Shown piece by piece: positions 1 to 8,250 of a stretch of DNA of 64,000 bases. Each line of letters opens with the position of its first letter. Within the stretch, counting starts at the first letter, position 1. The DNA comes from CAZELM01 sp964512995 (GTDB lineage Bacteria; CSSED10-310). The notes under the pieces were generated by a model. The model was not told where the DNA came from. It did no database searches and saw only the letters and a list, made by a program, of their open reading frames with translations. Position numbers and translations under genes: made by a program. The stretch spans positions 1 through 64,000 of the forward strand of contig CAZELM010000026.1 in NCBI GenBank assembly GCA_964512995.1, written 5' to 3'.

Positions 1-2
1 TT

Positions 3-365
3 ACTACTTTAGTTTATTTAGGGCTCGGTGTCTCACTCATATTGGCACAGAGGGGGATCGTCGACAGATTGATGAGCATTCGTGAACTTCTGGAAAAACG
101 AACGGAGCGATCTGCGCTGCTGATCCGCAAGATGACAAACGAACTCATCCTGACACCGGTGTATCCTGCTGAAGGTACAGGAAGAGGGTATTATCGGGTG
201 GATTGTGATATATTATCGACTGCAATTATAAATCAGGCGGACAAAGGTTCGAATTGGTTGCAATGGTGGAGGCGGCGGGGTTCGAACCCGCGTCCGAAGA
301 CGTTCAACCGAGGCGTCTACATGTTTAGTTTACCTGTTAGGTTTCGCTCCAGAAGCTCCCGGTAA
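3..365 (+). CDS. C-terminal fragment of a probable site-specific recombinase, reading into the tmRNA gene
   Basis: The frame is open from the left edge of the window, so the N-terminus lies outside. Residues before about position 263 look like the basic C-terminal tail of a large (probably serine-type) recombinase: a helical arginine-rich stretch (RELLEKRTERSALLIRKM), then LTPVYPAEGTGRGYYR, then GSNWLQWWRRRG. From about 264 the frame is simply the antisense of tmRNA and stops at 363-365. An integrase gene ending exactly at a tmRNA 3' end is the usual arrangement of an island inserted at ssrA, with the att site forming the end of the recombinase gene. The catalytic domain is not in view and the family call rests on recollection of similar C-termini, so it is tentative. 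It may instead be an unrelated or decayed ORF. Confidence 0.42.
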   Translation, partial: TTLVYLGLGVSLILAQRGIVDRLMSIRELLEKRTERSALLIRKMTNELILTPVYPAEGTGRGYYRVDCDILSTAIINQADKGSNWLQWWRRRGSNPRPKTFNRGVYMFSLPVRFRSRSSR

Positions 366-616
366 ACAAGTCACAAAAGAAGCTAGCTCGGATAAAGTTT
401 CGTCAGTCTCGCACAAGCGTTGATCCCGACTAGCCCGTGAGTATTACAATCCGCATCCAGGTTACAGGCTCCCTGAATGGAACCGTAGCTGTCTAAATTA
501 TGCAGCTAGAGCCAAGTTATTGTTGGCAGTTGAAATTCTTGCCGTTTTACAAGCTGACAAGAAGCTCGACATGCAACCGCGATCTCAATCGTCCCCGTCG
601 AATCCAATTCGCCCCC
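264..616 (-). ncRNA. ssrA: tmRNA (transfer-messenger RNA)
   Basis: The 5' end (GGGGGCG, at 616 going down) pairs with CGCCTCC before an encoded CCA at 266-264, forming the tRNA-like acceptor stem, including one G-U pair. The T arm GGTTCGAACCC lies next to it and the 5' region carries the conserved GGATTCGACGGGG. The tag reading frame lies at 527-498 and encodes ANNNLALAA followed by TAA, a normal proteolysis tag with an LALAA end. The length of 353 nt is typical of a one-piece tmRNA. It rescues stalled ribosomes together with SmpB. Confidence 0.96.
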
Positions 617-666
617 AATTTTCAAAGAAACTCCTCCATATATCAGTTACTGGAGTGAGTAACTCT

Positions 667-695
667 AATATAAACGCAATATGATTCTCTGGCAA
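667..695 (-). promoter_or_regulatory. Predicted sigma70-type promoter of tmRNA
   Basis: On the minus strand TTGCCA (695-690), a 17-bp spacer and TATATT (672-667) lie about 50 bp upstream of the mature 5' end. This leaves a leader that RNase P would remove. A 7-bp inverted repeat (AGTTACT/AGTAACT, 645-664) sits in that leader. The match is by eye only. Confidence 0.6.
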
Positions 696-847
696 GCGAA
701 TTCCTGCCTTTCTTCGATCTCTGCCTCACTTCAGAATGGAGGTGGTCATGGAAATCGAAACAAAGTGACTGAATTTGAGAAGTCCATCTGATTCACTCCG
801 CCCGTCCATTACCTGTCAGACCATCCCCAGAAGCATCCCTCTCCGTG

Positions 848-1900
848 TCATACACTGAACCGTATCGTGATGATATCGCCATCCTGAACGACATAATTTT
901 TACCTTCGAGTCGCATCTTTCCCAGTTTCTTCGCCATCGCCATGCTCTTCGCAAGCATAAAATCATCATAGGAGATCACTTCCGCTCGAATGAATCCCCG
1001 CGCCAGATCCGTATGGATCTTCCCGGCCGCCCCCAGCGCATCCGTCCCTCTCTCGATCGACCAGGCCCGGCACTCGTCCTCTCCAACCGTAAAAAACGAG
1101 ATCAGATTCAGGTATCGATACGCTCCTTGAATGAATCGGTCCCGAGCACCCAGTTGAACCCCCAGATCCGCATAAAATTCAGCCTGTTCCTCCGGATCCA
1201 GTCCGGAAATCTCCAACTCCATCTGCCCGCACATCTCAAGCCATGGAAAGTTGTTGTCATCCAGATAGTTCAGCGTTTCCGACAAAGCAACCGCTGGAGT
1301 GGCTCCAGTATTCAATATCACAAGCCACGGTTTTTCGGTCAGGAACTTGAAACCGGAAAACATCTTCTGAATATCTTCAGATAACGAGAGATCACGGATT
1401 GGCCTGCCGCTCTCAAGGTGGTCTTTCATCATCGAAAACAGTTCCCCTTCCCGACTCTTCAGCCGACCTTCCTTGGTGATCCGCTCCAACCGCTTTTCGA
1501 TCTGCACCAGATCCGTCAATATCGCCTCCTCACTGATCGATTTCAAGTCACGCAAGGGATTGATATCGCCTTTGGGATGGGGCACAGCAGGATTGTCAAA
1601 AGCTCGGATGATCACGGCCAGTGCGTCCATGTTGCGGAGGTTGTTGATCGTAAACGAACTGAAAACTCCGGATGTATCGAGTTCAACTGGAACATCGGCA
1701 AATTCCAGCGCTACATGGGTCTTCTTTTTGGGTTTGAAAATCGCGTCCAGTTCATCCAATCGAGTGTCCGGAACGCGAGTGTCCCCCAGATTCACTTCGA
1801 TCTTCCCGCCCGTAATCAACGTTTCATAATCACGACCGGTAAATATCGCAAACAAAGTCGTTACACCGGCACCAGGCAATCCCATGAGTCCAACTTTCAT
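848..1900 (-). CDS. YchF/Obg-like GTPase-family protein with degenerate nucleotide-binding motifs
   Basis: The protein has 350 residues. The start at 1900 is chosen because GGAGG lies 7-8 nt upstream of it; an in-frame start at 1948 has no such site. The C-terminal 80 residues are typical of the YchF C-terminal (DUF933/TGS-like) domain: FFTVGEDECRAW, AAGKIHTDLARGFIRAEVI, then LEGKNYVVQDGDI. The N-terminus follows YchF, but the P-loop reads GLPGAGVTT, with valine 13 where the invariant lysine of GxxxxGK[ST] should be. The G3 region reads ADVPVE instead of a DxxG, and no NxxD/NVAE-like G4 is evident (VILNTGATP instead). YchF proteins are ribosome-associated ATPases. This one is likely a paralogue that binds nucleotide weakly or not at all. 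A true ychF probably exists elsewhere in the genome; that is inference. Confidence 0.85.
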   Translation of the reverse strand: MKVGLMGLPGAGVTTLFAIFTGRDYETLITGGKIEVNLGDTRVPDTRLDELDAIFKPKKKTHVALEFADVPVELDTSGVFSSFTINNLRNMDALAVIIRAFDNPAVPHPKGDINPLRDLKSISEEAILTDLVQIEKRLERITKEGRLKSREGELFSMMKDHLESGRPIRDLSLSEDIQKMFSGFKFLTEKPWLVILNTGATPAVALSETLNYLDDNNFPWLEMCGQMELEISGLDPEEQAEFYADLGVQLGARDRFIQGAYRYLNLISFFTVGEDECRAWSIERGTDALGAAGKIHTDLARGFIRAEVISYDDFMLAKSMAMAKKLGKMRLEGKNYVVQDGDIITIRFSV

Positions 1901-2034
1901 ACCTTTTCCTCCAAAACACCAATCCGGATCCGTTTTCGTGGCCTCCACACCGGAGATTTCAACCGATCGATCTTATAGACCAAATGGATGTAAAAAGCGA
2001 GTTTTACCTGATGAATAGACAGTGGCCGGAACCG

Positions 2035-4089
2035 TCAGTGGCTGAGAGACTGTTTTTCTCCTGATTCACCCGATGGTTCCGAATCTGCGGATCGGGTCGC
2101 ATCACCCCAGGAGATGGAATGATTTGTTGTTTCCGCCTGCTGATATCGAGGCAGATAGAAATAAAAGGTCGAGCCGGAACCGGGTCTTGACTGAACTTGG
2201 ATGTGTCCATGATACCGGTTGATAACAGACCAGCATATCGGCAGCCCCAATCCCTGACCATTTTTTTTGGTGGTAAAAAAAGGATCGAACACACGTGAGA
2301 TGTTTTCTTCCGGTATTCCTGTCCCGCTGTCCATAATGGATATTTTGATGTATTCACCAGGAGTTAGCGGAACACTGGCGGATTCTGATATGGATATATT
2401 TTCTCCACTGATTTTGATTACCCCTCCGTCAGGTAAGGCTTCAATGGCATTGATCGCCAGATTATGCATCACACGATGAAAGAGTGTCTCGTCAATTTCA
2501 ATCGCCCATAAATCGTCCGGTAAGCTGAGTGTGAGTATTATTTCAGGTGTGATTCCCAGACGATCCAGGACGGTTTTGATTGCCGCAGCGATATCCAGGA
2601 ACGTATCAGAATGAACACTTCCCAATGAGAATGTAATGAGCTGATTGGTTGTTTCTTTGGCCTGCATGATGATGGATTCAGCCTTGCGAGTATTTGACAG
2701 GACCCGATCATTCCCTTTCGCATGAAGCCGGATAATATTGAGATGACCCATGATGGCCATAAACATATTATTGAAATCGTGAGCAATCCCTCCTGCCAGA
2801 ATACCCAATGATTCGAATTTCTGATGGTTGACTATTTCCTGCTCCATTTTCCGTTTTTGAGTGACATCGCGGATAACCATATTCGCCGCCCGATCTCCAT
2901 CAAAATCCAGATCTCTCAGATTAATATCCACATGAACACGGCTCCCGCTTTGATGCAGAAAGATCGTCTCATACCGTTGTTCATTGACCTCCCCGGAAAA
3001 GAACTCCTTGAAATGCCTATTGACTTTTGATCTTTCCTCCGGAACAACAAAATTCAGTATGGGGGCTTCAATCATCTCCTTCAGAGGATAACCGCAGATT
3101 TTTGTCAACTGCTTATTGGCAAAAAAGATGATCATATCATGTACGATGCAAATTCCGTCATTGGATTGCTCGACCAGGCTGCGATATTTTTCCTCACCGG
3201 CCACCAGACGTTCCCGAGTTTGGACTTTTTCAGTGATGTCGTGATGAACACCAATGAAATAGCGGATCTGCCCGTTTTCAAAGATCGGGGAGATTCGGTA
3301 ATCGCAAAAAAATACACTCCCGTCTTTACGCTGATGGAGCGTTTCTGATCTTCCGGTCTGGCCCGATAGAATCGCCTCCTTCATCATCTGAATCGATGGT
3401 TCGGATACGACTGGAGCCAGCAGGCACCGCGGTGATTTCAGGTAAATCTCCTCCAGTCGATATCCATAAAGCTCTTCAGTTGCCTTATTGATATATATGA
3501 TTTCGAAATTCGGAGTAGCCACGATGATCGCATCCGGCACCATTTCTGCTATCGATTTCAGCAGGAATTGTTCATCGAATAATCGTTTTTTTTCGGTCGC
3601 ATCGATCATCGATCCGAGATATCCACATTTTTCGGTCCCTTTCCATATCGGGTGTATATGTGTCTCAACATATCGGATTCGATCTGATATCATCGAGAGC
3701 CGATAGATCTTGGATTCCAGGATATGTTGATCGGATTGAAGCAACAGGAAATCTTCAATCATCCGTTCCGAGTCCTCAAGATGCGTCAGATGGCAGATAT
3801 TTTTCCCTCTGATTTCATCCCGGGAGTATTCGGTTAATGTGTGTATTACCGGGTTGCTGTAAACGATATCTCCTTCCGTATCGAGTAAAAAGAAACCGAC
3901 CGTCGAATTCTCGATCATGTTTTCAAATAGCTCATGTTTCGAAAACAAATCATGGTTGGCGCATATCCGATGTTTCAAATCGAAAGGAAACGGCTGTTGT
4001 GAAGAAGCCAGTTCTTCATTCCTGATATGCCCGAACGCTCCTTTTAATTCACCCATGTCCGATTCCTTACCCGGACTGTATCCGTTCAT
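2035..4089 (-). CDS. Soluble PAS-PAS-PAS sensor histidine kinase
   Basis: The 684-residue protein has three PAS domains at about residues 50-165, 175-288 and 300-412, each ending in a D[AIV]T-type PAC signature. A HisKA domain follows, with the H-box LAGGIAHDFNNMF (phospho-accepting His437). The HATPase domain shows an N-box (HNLAINAIEALPDGG), a G1 box (DSGTGIPEE), FDPFFTTK and the G2 box GQGLGLPI. No membrane segment or receiver domain is visible, so it is probably a cytoplasmic sensor acting on a separate response regulator. None is encoded next to it, so it is an orphan kinase. A short AAAGG lies about 8 nt before the ATG. The ligand or cofactor of the PAS domains cannot be told from sequence. 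Confidence 0.93.
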   Translation of the reverse strand: MNGYSPGKESDMGELKGAFGHIRNEELASSQQPFPFDLKHRICANHDLFSKHELFENMIENSTVGFFLLDTEGDIVYSNPVIHTLTEYSRDEIRGKNICHLTHLEDSERMIEDFLLLQSDQHILESKIYRLSMISDRIRYVETHIHPIWKGTEKCGYLGSMIDATEKKRLFDEQFLLKSIAEMVPDAIIVATPNFEIIYINKATEELYGYRLEEIYLKSPRCLLAPVVSEPSIQMMKEAILSGQTGRSETLHQRKDGSVFFCDYRISPIFENGQIRYFIGVHHDITEKVQTRERLVAGEEKYRSLVEQSNDGICIVHDMIIFFANKQLTKICGYPLKEMIEAPILNFVVPEERSKVNRHFKEFFSGEVNEQRYETIFLHQSGSRVHVDINLRDLDFDGDRAANMVIRDVTQKRKMEQEIVNHQKFESLGILAGGIAHDFNNMFMAIMGHLNIIRLHAKGNDRVLSNTRKAESIIMQAKETTNQLITFSLGSVHSDTFLDIAAAIKTVLDRLGITPEIILTLSLPDDLWAIEIDETLFHRVMHNLAINAIEALPDGGVIKISGENISISESASVPLTPGEYIKISIMDSGTGIPEENISRVFDPFFTTKKNGQGLGLPICWSVINRYHGHIQVQSRPGSGSTFYFYLPRYQQAETTNHSISWGDATRSADSEPSGESGEKQSLSH

Positions 4090-4190
4090 CTCAGTGCCTT
4101 TCTTCGATACGTTCCCAAAATGGATGTCTGATCAGGAATAGGGTCCTCCATTGACTTCAGTAAATTGATCAATCCGGACCGACATTCGAT

Positions 4191-4208
4191 CAATGAGACG
4201 TCTCATTG
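4191..4208. promoter_or_regulatory. Perfect 18-bp palindrome, candidate operator
   Basis: The sequence caatgagac|gtctcattg is a gapless perfect palindrome about 100 bp upstream of the histidine kinase start. A second, shorter palindrome (attgatcaat, 4164-4173) lies nearer the gene. Without a loop or U-tract these are unlikely to be terminators, and dimeric regulator binding is the simplest reading. The rest of the 344-bp gap (4090-4433) shows no gene. Confidence 0.45.
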
Positions 4209-4433
4209 TATCCGTTCAATATGATATTAACATAAATGGAAGACAGAATAAAAGCAGAATTTGAGAAATAGAAGGAAAGTGGATGAGAATGCCGGAAAAT
4301 CCTTTATTTCCCATCGGGTCACATTGATTTTTCTGCCATCTCAGAATATCGTAAGAATCATCGGGGAGCCGGTCATTTCCTCTCATTTTCGGGAACATCG
4401 AACCGGGTAATCACCACTCCCGGATTCAGAAAC

Positions 4434-6203
4434 TCAGCTCAACTGGGAGTGGGTCGTTTTTACGCTTTCCCGAAGCTTCTGTTTCGAATAAATCCGATAA
4501 TACTCGCCTTGAGCTGTCATGAGGTCCTCATGCTGGCCATGTTCCACGAGAATACCGTTCCGGATGACAAGAATCAGATCCGCCCGTTCCAGTGTCGATG
4601 TCCGATGGGATGTGACAAAGGTACGGATATGAGGCAGCACATCAAATATCCGTTTCCAGAGCGCATCTTCCGTCTCGGCATCCAGATGGGCGGTTGCATC
4701 ATCCAAAATCAGAATCGTCGGCGATCCGGCCAGCGCTCGAGCAATACTGATGCGCTGTTTCTGACCCCCGGATACAGTCATTCCCCTCAGACCGATTTCA
4801 GTATCGAGTCCACGTGTAAATCGTTCAATTTCGGGTGTTAACTGCGCAATCTCGGCAGCCCACAGCAACGTCTCATCGGAAATGAATTCCCGTCCGAACC
4901 GGATATTGTTTCGTATGGTATCGGTGAAAAGCAGAGGCTCCTGGGATACATAGCCAATGAGGTGTCTCAATTCCGATAATGATAACTGATGGATCGGGAT
5001 GCCATCCACAGTGATATGGCCGGAATCGGGATCATAGAATCGACAAATCAGATCCAGAAGCGATGTTTTGCCGGAACCGATCTCACCAACGACGGCAATC
5101 ATCCGATGGTCACCCGCATCGAAGGTGATGTTCCTGAGCACATCCCGCTGGTTTCTGGAGAATGTCACGTTATTGAACGCGATCCTTGCCGGACCCGGTC
5201 GCTTTTGTACAGGTGATGGGGGAGATTCAATAGCGGGTATATAATGATCAAGTTCCCGAAGCCGTTTGATGGAGACCGCTGCACGGCGATATCCGACCAG
5301 CAGACCACCGATATCAAACATCGGCCAGACCAGATACATAATGTAATAATCAAACGCGACATACTCCCCAACCGTCAGAGTATTATTGATCACCATCCAG
5401 CCTCCCGCGACCAGCACGATCACCTGAGCGATCTGCCAGAAATAACCATACAGGGAGTGGACGAAGATGTGTGCTTTTTCCGCACTGATCTCAGCGCTCG
5501 CTCGGTTTTCCGCCACATTGGCAAATTTTATGGCATGTCGGTTTTCCGCACAGTAGGATTGGACGATTTTGATACCAGAAAAACAGGTTTCAATTGTTTC
5601 ATTCACCTGGGAGATGATGGTCTGGAGGTATTTGAAACGGGAATCCAGAATTTGTGTGGTCTTAAAGTAAATCAGGATTTGAAATGGATACGGAATAAGA
5701 GCGATCAATGTCAGTTTTGGATTGATAATGAACATGGCCACCATACAAAACATGATACGGAGAAACGACTCCCAGGCTCTGAATATGCCGGAACACGCAA
5801 ACCAGCTCAATTTTCGCCCCACATCATCTGTCAGCCGGGTGACGAGATCGCCAGTCCGGAACTGATTGAACGTATTTTGATCCCAGTGGAGCAACCGTGC
5901 GAAAACATTCTGCCGGAATTTCCATTCGAGTTCGATGTTTGTTTTGGCTCGCCGTGTTGCATTGGTTACAGATAACAAAAAATTCAATATGCCTAGAGAG
6001 AAAAGCAGCAATACCGATTGAAAGATGAAATCGGAAGACAGATTTTGTTGGATACCATCCACGATTCGAATGTAGCAATAGGGGATGGATGCTGACACCA
6101 TAGCCACCGCAACCGATTGACAAGCCAGTATGATAAACCTGTTTTTCAAAGGTCTGTAAAATCGGCCAAGCCACTGCATATTTTCTCGAAATTCACTCAT
6201 CAT
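4434..6203 (-). CDS. ABC exporter half-transporter, degenerate-site subunit of a heterodimer
   Basis: The 589-residue protein has an N-terminal six-helix exporter domain (about 1-320) and a nucleotide-binding domain. Walker A is GEIGSGKTS (about residue 375), the signature is canonical (VSGGQKQR, about 477), and Walker B is ILILDDATAHLD, with Asp in place of the catalytic Glu. The H-loop is TSHRTS. In heterodimeric exporters (TM287/288, BmrCD) one composite ATP site carries exactly this Glu-to-Asp change. Its start overlaps the stop of the upstream exporter gene by 4 bp, so the two subunits are translationally coupled. The substrate cannot be deduced; lipid, drug or peptide are all possible. 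Confidence 0.93.
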   Translation of the reverse strand: MMSEFRENMQWLGRFYRPLKNRFIILACQSVAVAMVSASIPYCYIRIVDGIQQNLSSDFIFQSVLLLFSLGILNFLLSVTNATRRAKTNIELEWKFRQNVFARLLHWDQNTFNQFRTGDLVTRLTDDVGRKLSWFACSGIFRAWESFLRIMFCMVAMFIINPKLTLIALIPYPFQILIYFKTTQILDSRFKYLQTIISQVNETIETCFSGIKIVQSYCAENRHAIKFANVAENRASAEISAEKAHIFVHSLYGYFWQIAQVIVLVAGGWMVINNTLTVGEYVAFDYYIMYLVWPMFDIGGLLVGYRRAAVSIKRLRELDHYIPAIESPPSPVQKRPGPARIAFNNVTFSRNQRDVLRNITFDAGDHRMIAVVGEIGSGKTSLLDLICRFYDPDSGHITVDGIPIHQLSLSELRHLIGYVSQEPLLFTDTIRNNIRFGREFISDETLLWAAEIAQLTPEIERFTRGLDTEIGLRGMTVSGGQKQRISIARALAGSPTILILDDATAHLDAETEDALWKRIFDVLPHIRTFVTSHRTSTLERADLILVIRNGILVEHGQHEDLMTAQGEYYRIYSKQKLRESVKTTHSQLS

Positions 6204-8008
6204 GCAGCCTTTCCATTACCATATTGAATCGAATATAATTTGAAATAGACACCGTGCTGCTGCATCAGATCCGAATGGGAACCTTGCTCCACCAGTTCCC
6301 CCTCCTGAAGGACCAGTATCCGATCACTCTCCAATATCGTTTGAAGGCGATGGGCAATGATGACTGCTGTGCGGCCTTTCAGCAATGTATCCATGGCACA
6401 TTGAATGCGATGCTCAGTGATCGGATCCACGGACGAAGTGGCTTCATCGAGCACGAGGATTTCCGGATCGAAAACAAGCGCACGTGCAAAACTCAGTAGT
6501 TGGCGTTCTCCCATGGATAAGTTACTTCCATGTTCTGCCAATGGGCACATTATTCCATCCGGCAGCCTGTCAACAATGTCCTTCGCGTTCACAGTCTGAA
6601 TGGCACGCATGACTGACTCCTCGGATATTCGATCATCTTCCAGACGCAGATTATCCAGGATCGAGCCGGGGAACAGAACGATATCCTGCAGGACCAATCC
6701 CAGTTTGCGCCGGAGGGTATCCAGGGGGATGGTGCGAATGTCAACGCCATCGATGGTGATGGTTCCCTTTTGAGGTTCATAAAACCGGAACAATAAACTG
6801 ATAATGGTCGTTTTTCCGCTTCCTGTCGGTCCGACGATCGCCACTTTGTCACCTTTGGGGATCGTGAAGGAGACATCTTTCAAGATCCACTCTTCGCCCT
6901 GATATGCGAACCAGACATGGCGGAATTCGATTCCTGATCCATCCGGTTTATTGCGGGTGGAGTAACCATCCATCGGTGATGCTATTTCTTGGATTCCTTG
7001 CTGAGGGATACACATGATCTCATTGATCCGCTGTATCCCTGCCAGTGCTCGCTGGATCACGTTGATCTGTTCACTGAGATGGAAGATTGGTCCAAAGAAC
7101 CGTTGGATGTAACCAAGAAACGCAACCAAAGTACCGAGTGACAGCAGCTCCGGAGCATCCAACACCCATTTGCCGCCAAATCCCAGGATCAGTGCGGTCG
7201 CGATCGTGCTCAAAAGAAAAACACTGTGGCCGAAATAATTCGAAAGCCGCTCCCCTGGATATTCGACATCGACTTTATTTTTGTTCACCCGATCCATCCT
7301 GTGGATAACGTTTGATTCCTGATCGAATACCTGAACAATTTTTGCTCCACGGATATATTCTTCCAGAAAACCATACACCTCTGCTGTTCTGCGGCGGACT
7401 TCAATGAAGATGGGGATGATACGGCTGTTGAAATACCGGACGATGAGGATCACAAATGGGAATACGGACAACAGCAGTGACGTCAACCGAGGGCTCAGAT
7501 TGAACATAACGACAAACATGCCGATCATCATCAACAGATCAGACAAAATGGTGATGACCGTATAGGTGAACATCGTTCGCAGTGCTTCCGTGTCACTTTC
7601 GATTCGTGATACGATTTTTCCCACTGGATTCTTATCAAAAAAAGATTGCGAAAGGCGGGTGATGTGAGAAAAAATTTCGATGCGGATTTTTTTGACAATT
7701 TTCTGTCCGACAATTTCCAGTTTGATCTGCTGGAGATAGTTCACGATAAAAGAGAGTATCAATGTCAACAGAAACAGACCGGCAGTCACAAACAACCCAT
7801 GCAGATCATGCTCCGTAAAGTTATTATCGATCGCATGCCGCACCAATAAAGGACCTGCGAGGGACAGAAGCGATGACACGGCAAGCAGCAGACCGCAGGA
7901 AAATAAACTCCTCAAATGAGCACGAAAGCGAGGCAATAATGATTTCAGAATGGCAAAATCGATTTTTTGGGTTCGATGATCTTCATATTCATCGTTGATA
8001 TTAACCAT
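6200..8008 (-). CDS. ABC exporter half-transporter, partner subunit of the heterodimer
   Basis: The 602-residue protein starts at 8008, where GGGGAGG lies about 6 nt upstream; a longer frame reaching 8143 lacks a site and adds an unconserved leader. A six-helix membrane domain is followed by a nucleotide-binding domain with Walker A VGPTGSGKTT (about 391), Walker B ILVLDEATSSVD with the catalytic Glu (about 518), and the H-loop IIAHRLQT. The ABC signature is altered to LSMGERQ (canonical LSGGQ). In the dimer this signature faces the Walker motifs of the neighbouring subunit, so both defects fall in the same composite ATP site. Long form of exporter, inner membrane. Confidence 0.93.
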   Translation of the reverse strand: MVNINDEYEDHRTQKIDFAILKSLLPRFRAHLRSLFSCGLLLAVSSLLSLAGPLLVRHAIDNNFTEHDLHGLFVTAGLFLLTLILSFIVNYLQQIKLEIVGQKIVKKIRIEIFSHITRLSQSFFDKNPVGKIVSRIESDTEALRTMFTYTVITILSDLLMMIGMFVVMFNLSPRLTSLLLSVFPFVILIVRYFNSRIIPIFIEVRRRTAEVYGFLEEYIRGAKIVQVFDQESNVIHRMDRVNKNKVDVEYPGERLSNYFGHSVFLLSTIATALILGFGGKWVLDAPELLSLGTLVAFLGYIQRFFGPIFHLSEQINVIQRALAGIQRINEIMCIPQQGIQEIASPMDGYSTRNKPDGSGIEFRHVWFAYQGEEWILKDVSFTIPKGDKVAIVGPTGSGKTTIISLLFRFYEPQKGTITIDGVDIRTIPLDTLRRKLGLVLQDIVLFPGSILDNLRLEDDRISEESVMRAIQTVNAKDIVDRLPDGIMCPLAEHGSNLSMGERQLLSFARALVFDPEILVLDEATSSVDPITEHRIQCAMDTLLKGRTAVIIAHRLQTILESDRILVLQEGELVEQGSHSDLMQQHGVYFKLYSIQYGNGKAA

Positions 8009-8250
8009 TTCAACCTCCCCGGTCGGTGAATACTCTTCAAGATTGTAGTTATGAAAACGGTGGATGGTTAGTGCAAACTTCAATATGTGAAATTGCGACG
8101 GGGAAACTGTGAAAGAACTGCGAGGAAAACTTGAGCAACTCACACTGTCGGATGTTCCTTAACATGAAAACAGTCTGCAATCAACGGGACTGCCCCAAAA
8201 AGGATCAGTGATGCTTGCGGGATCGATTGAATTTTTTTGAATCGGATCCG

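Noticed and set aside
4380..4433. Terminator after the ABC exporter operon (CCGGG ... CCCGG)
   Set aside because: Only a 5-bp stem with an 11-nt loop and no U-tract.
5244..5975. 243-codon plus-strand frame inside the ABC exporter gene
   Set aside because: Antisense of clear Walker-motif coding sequence.
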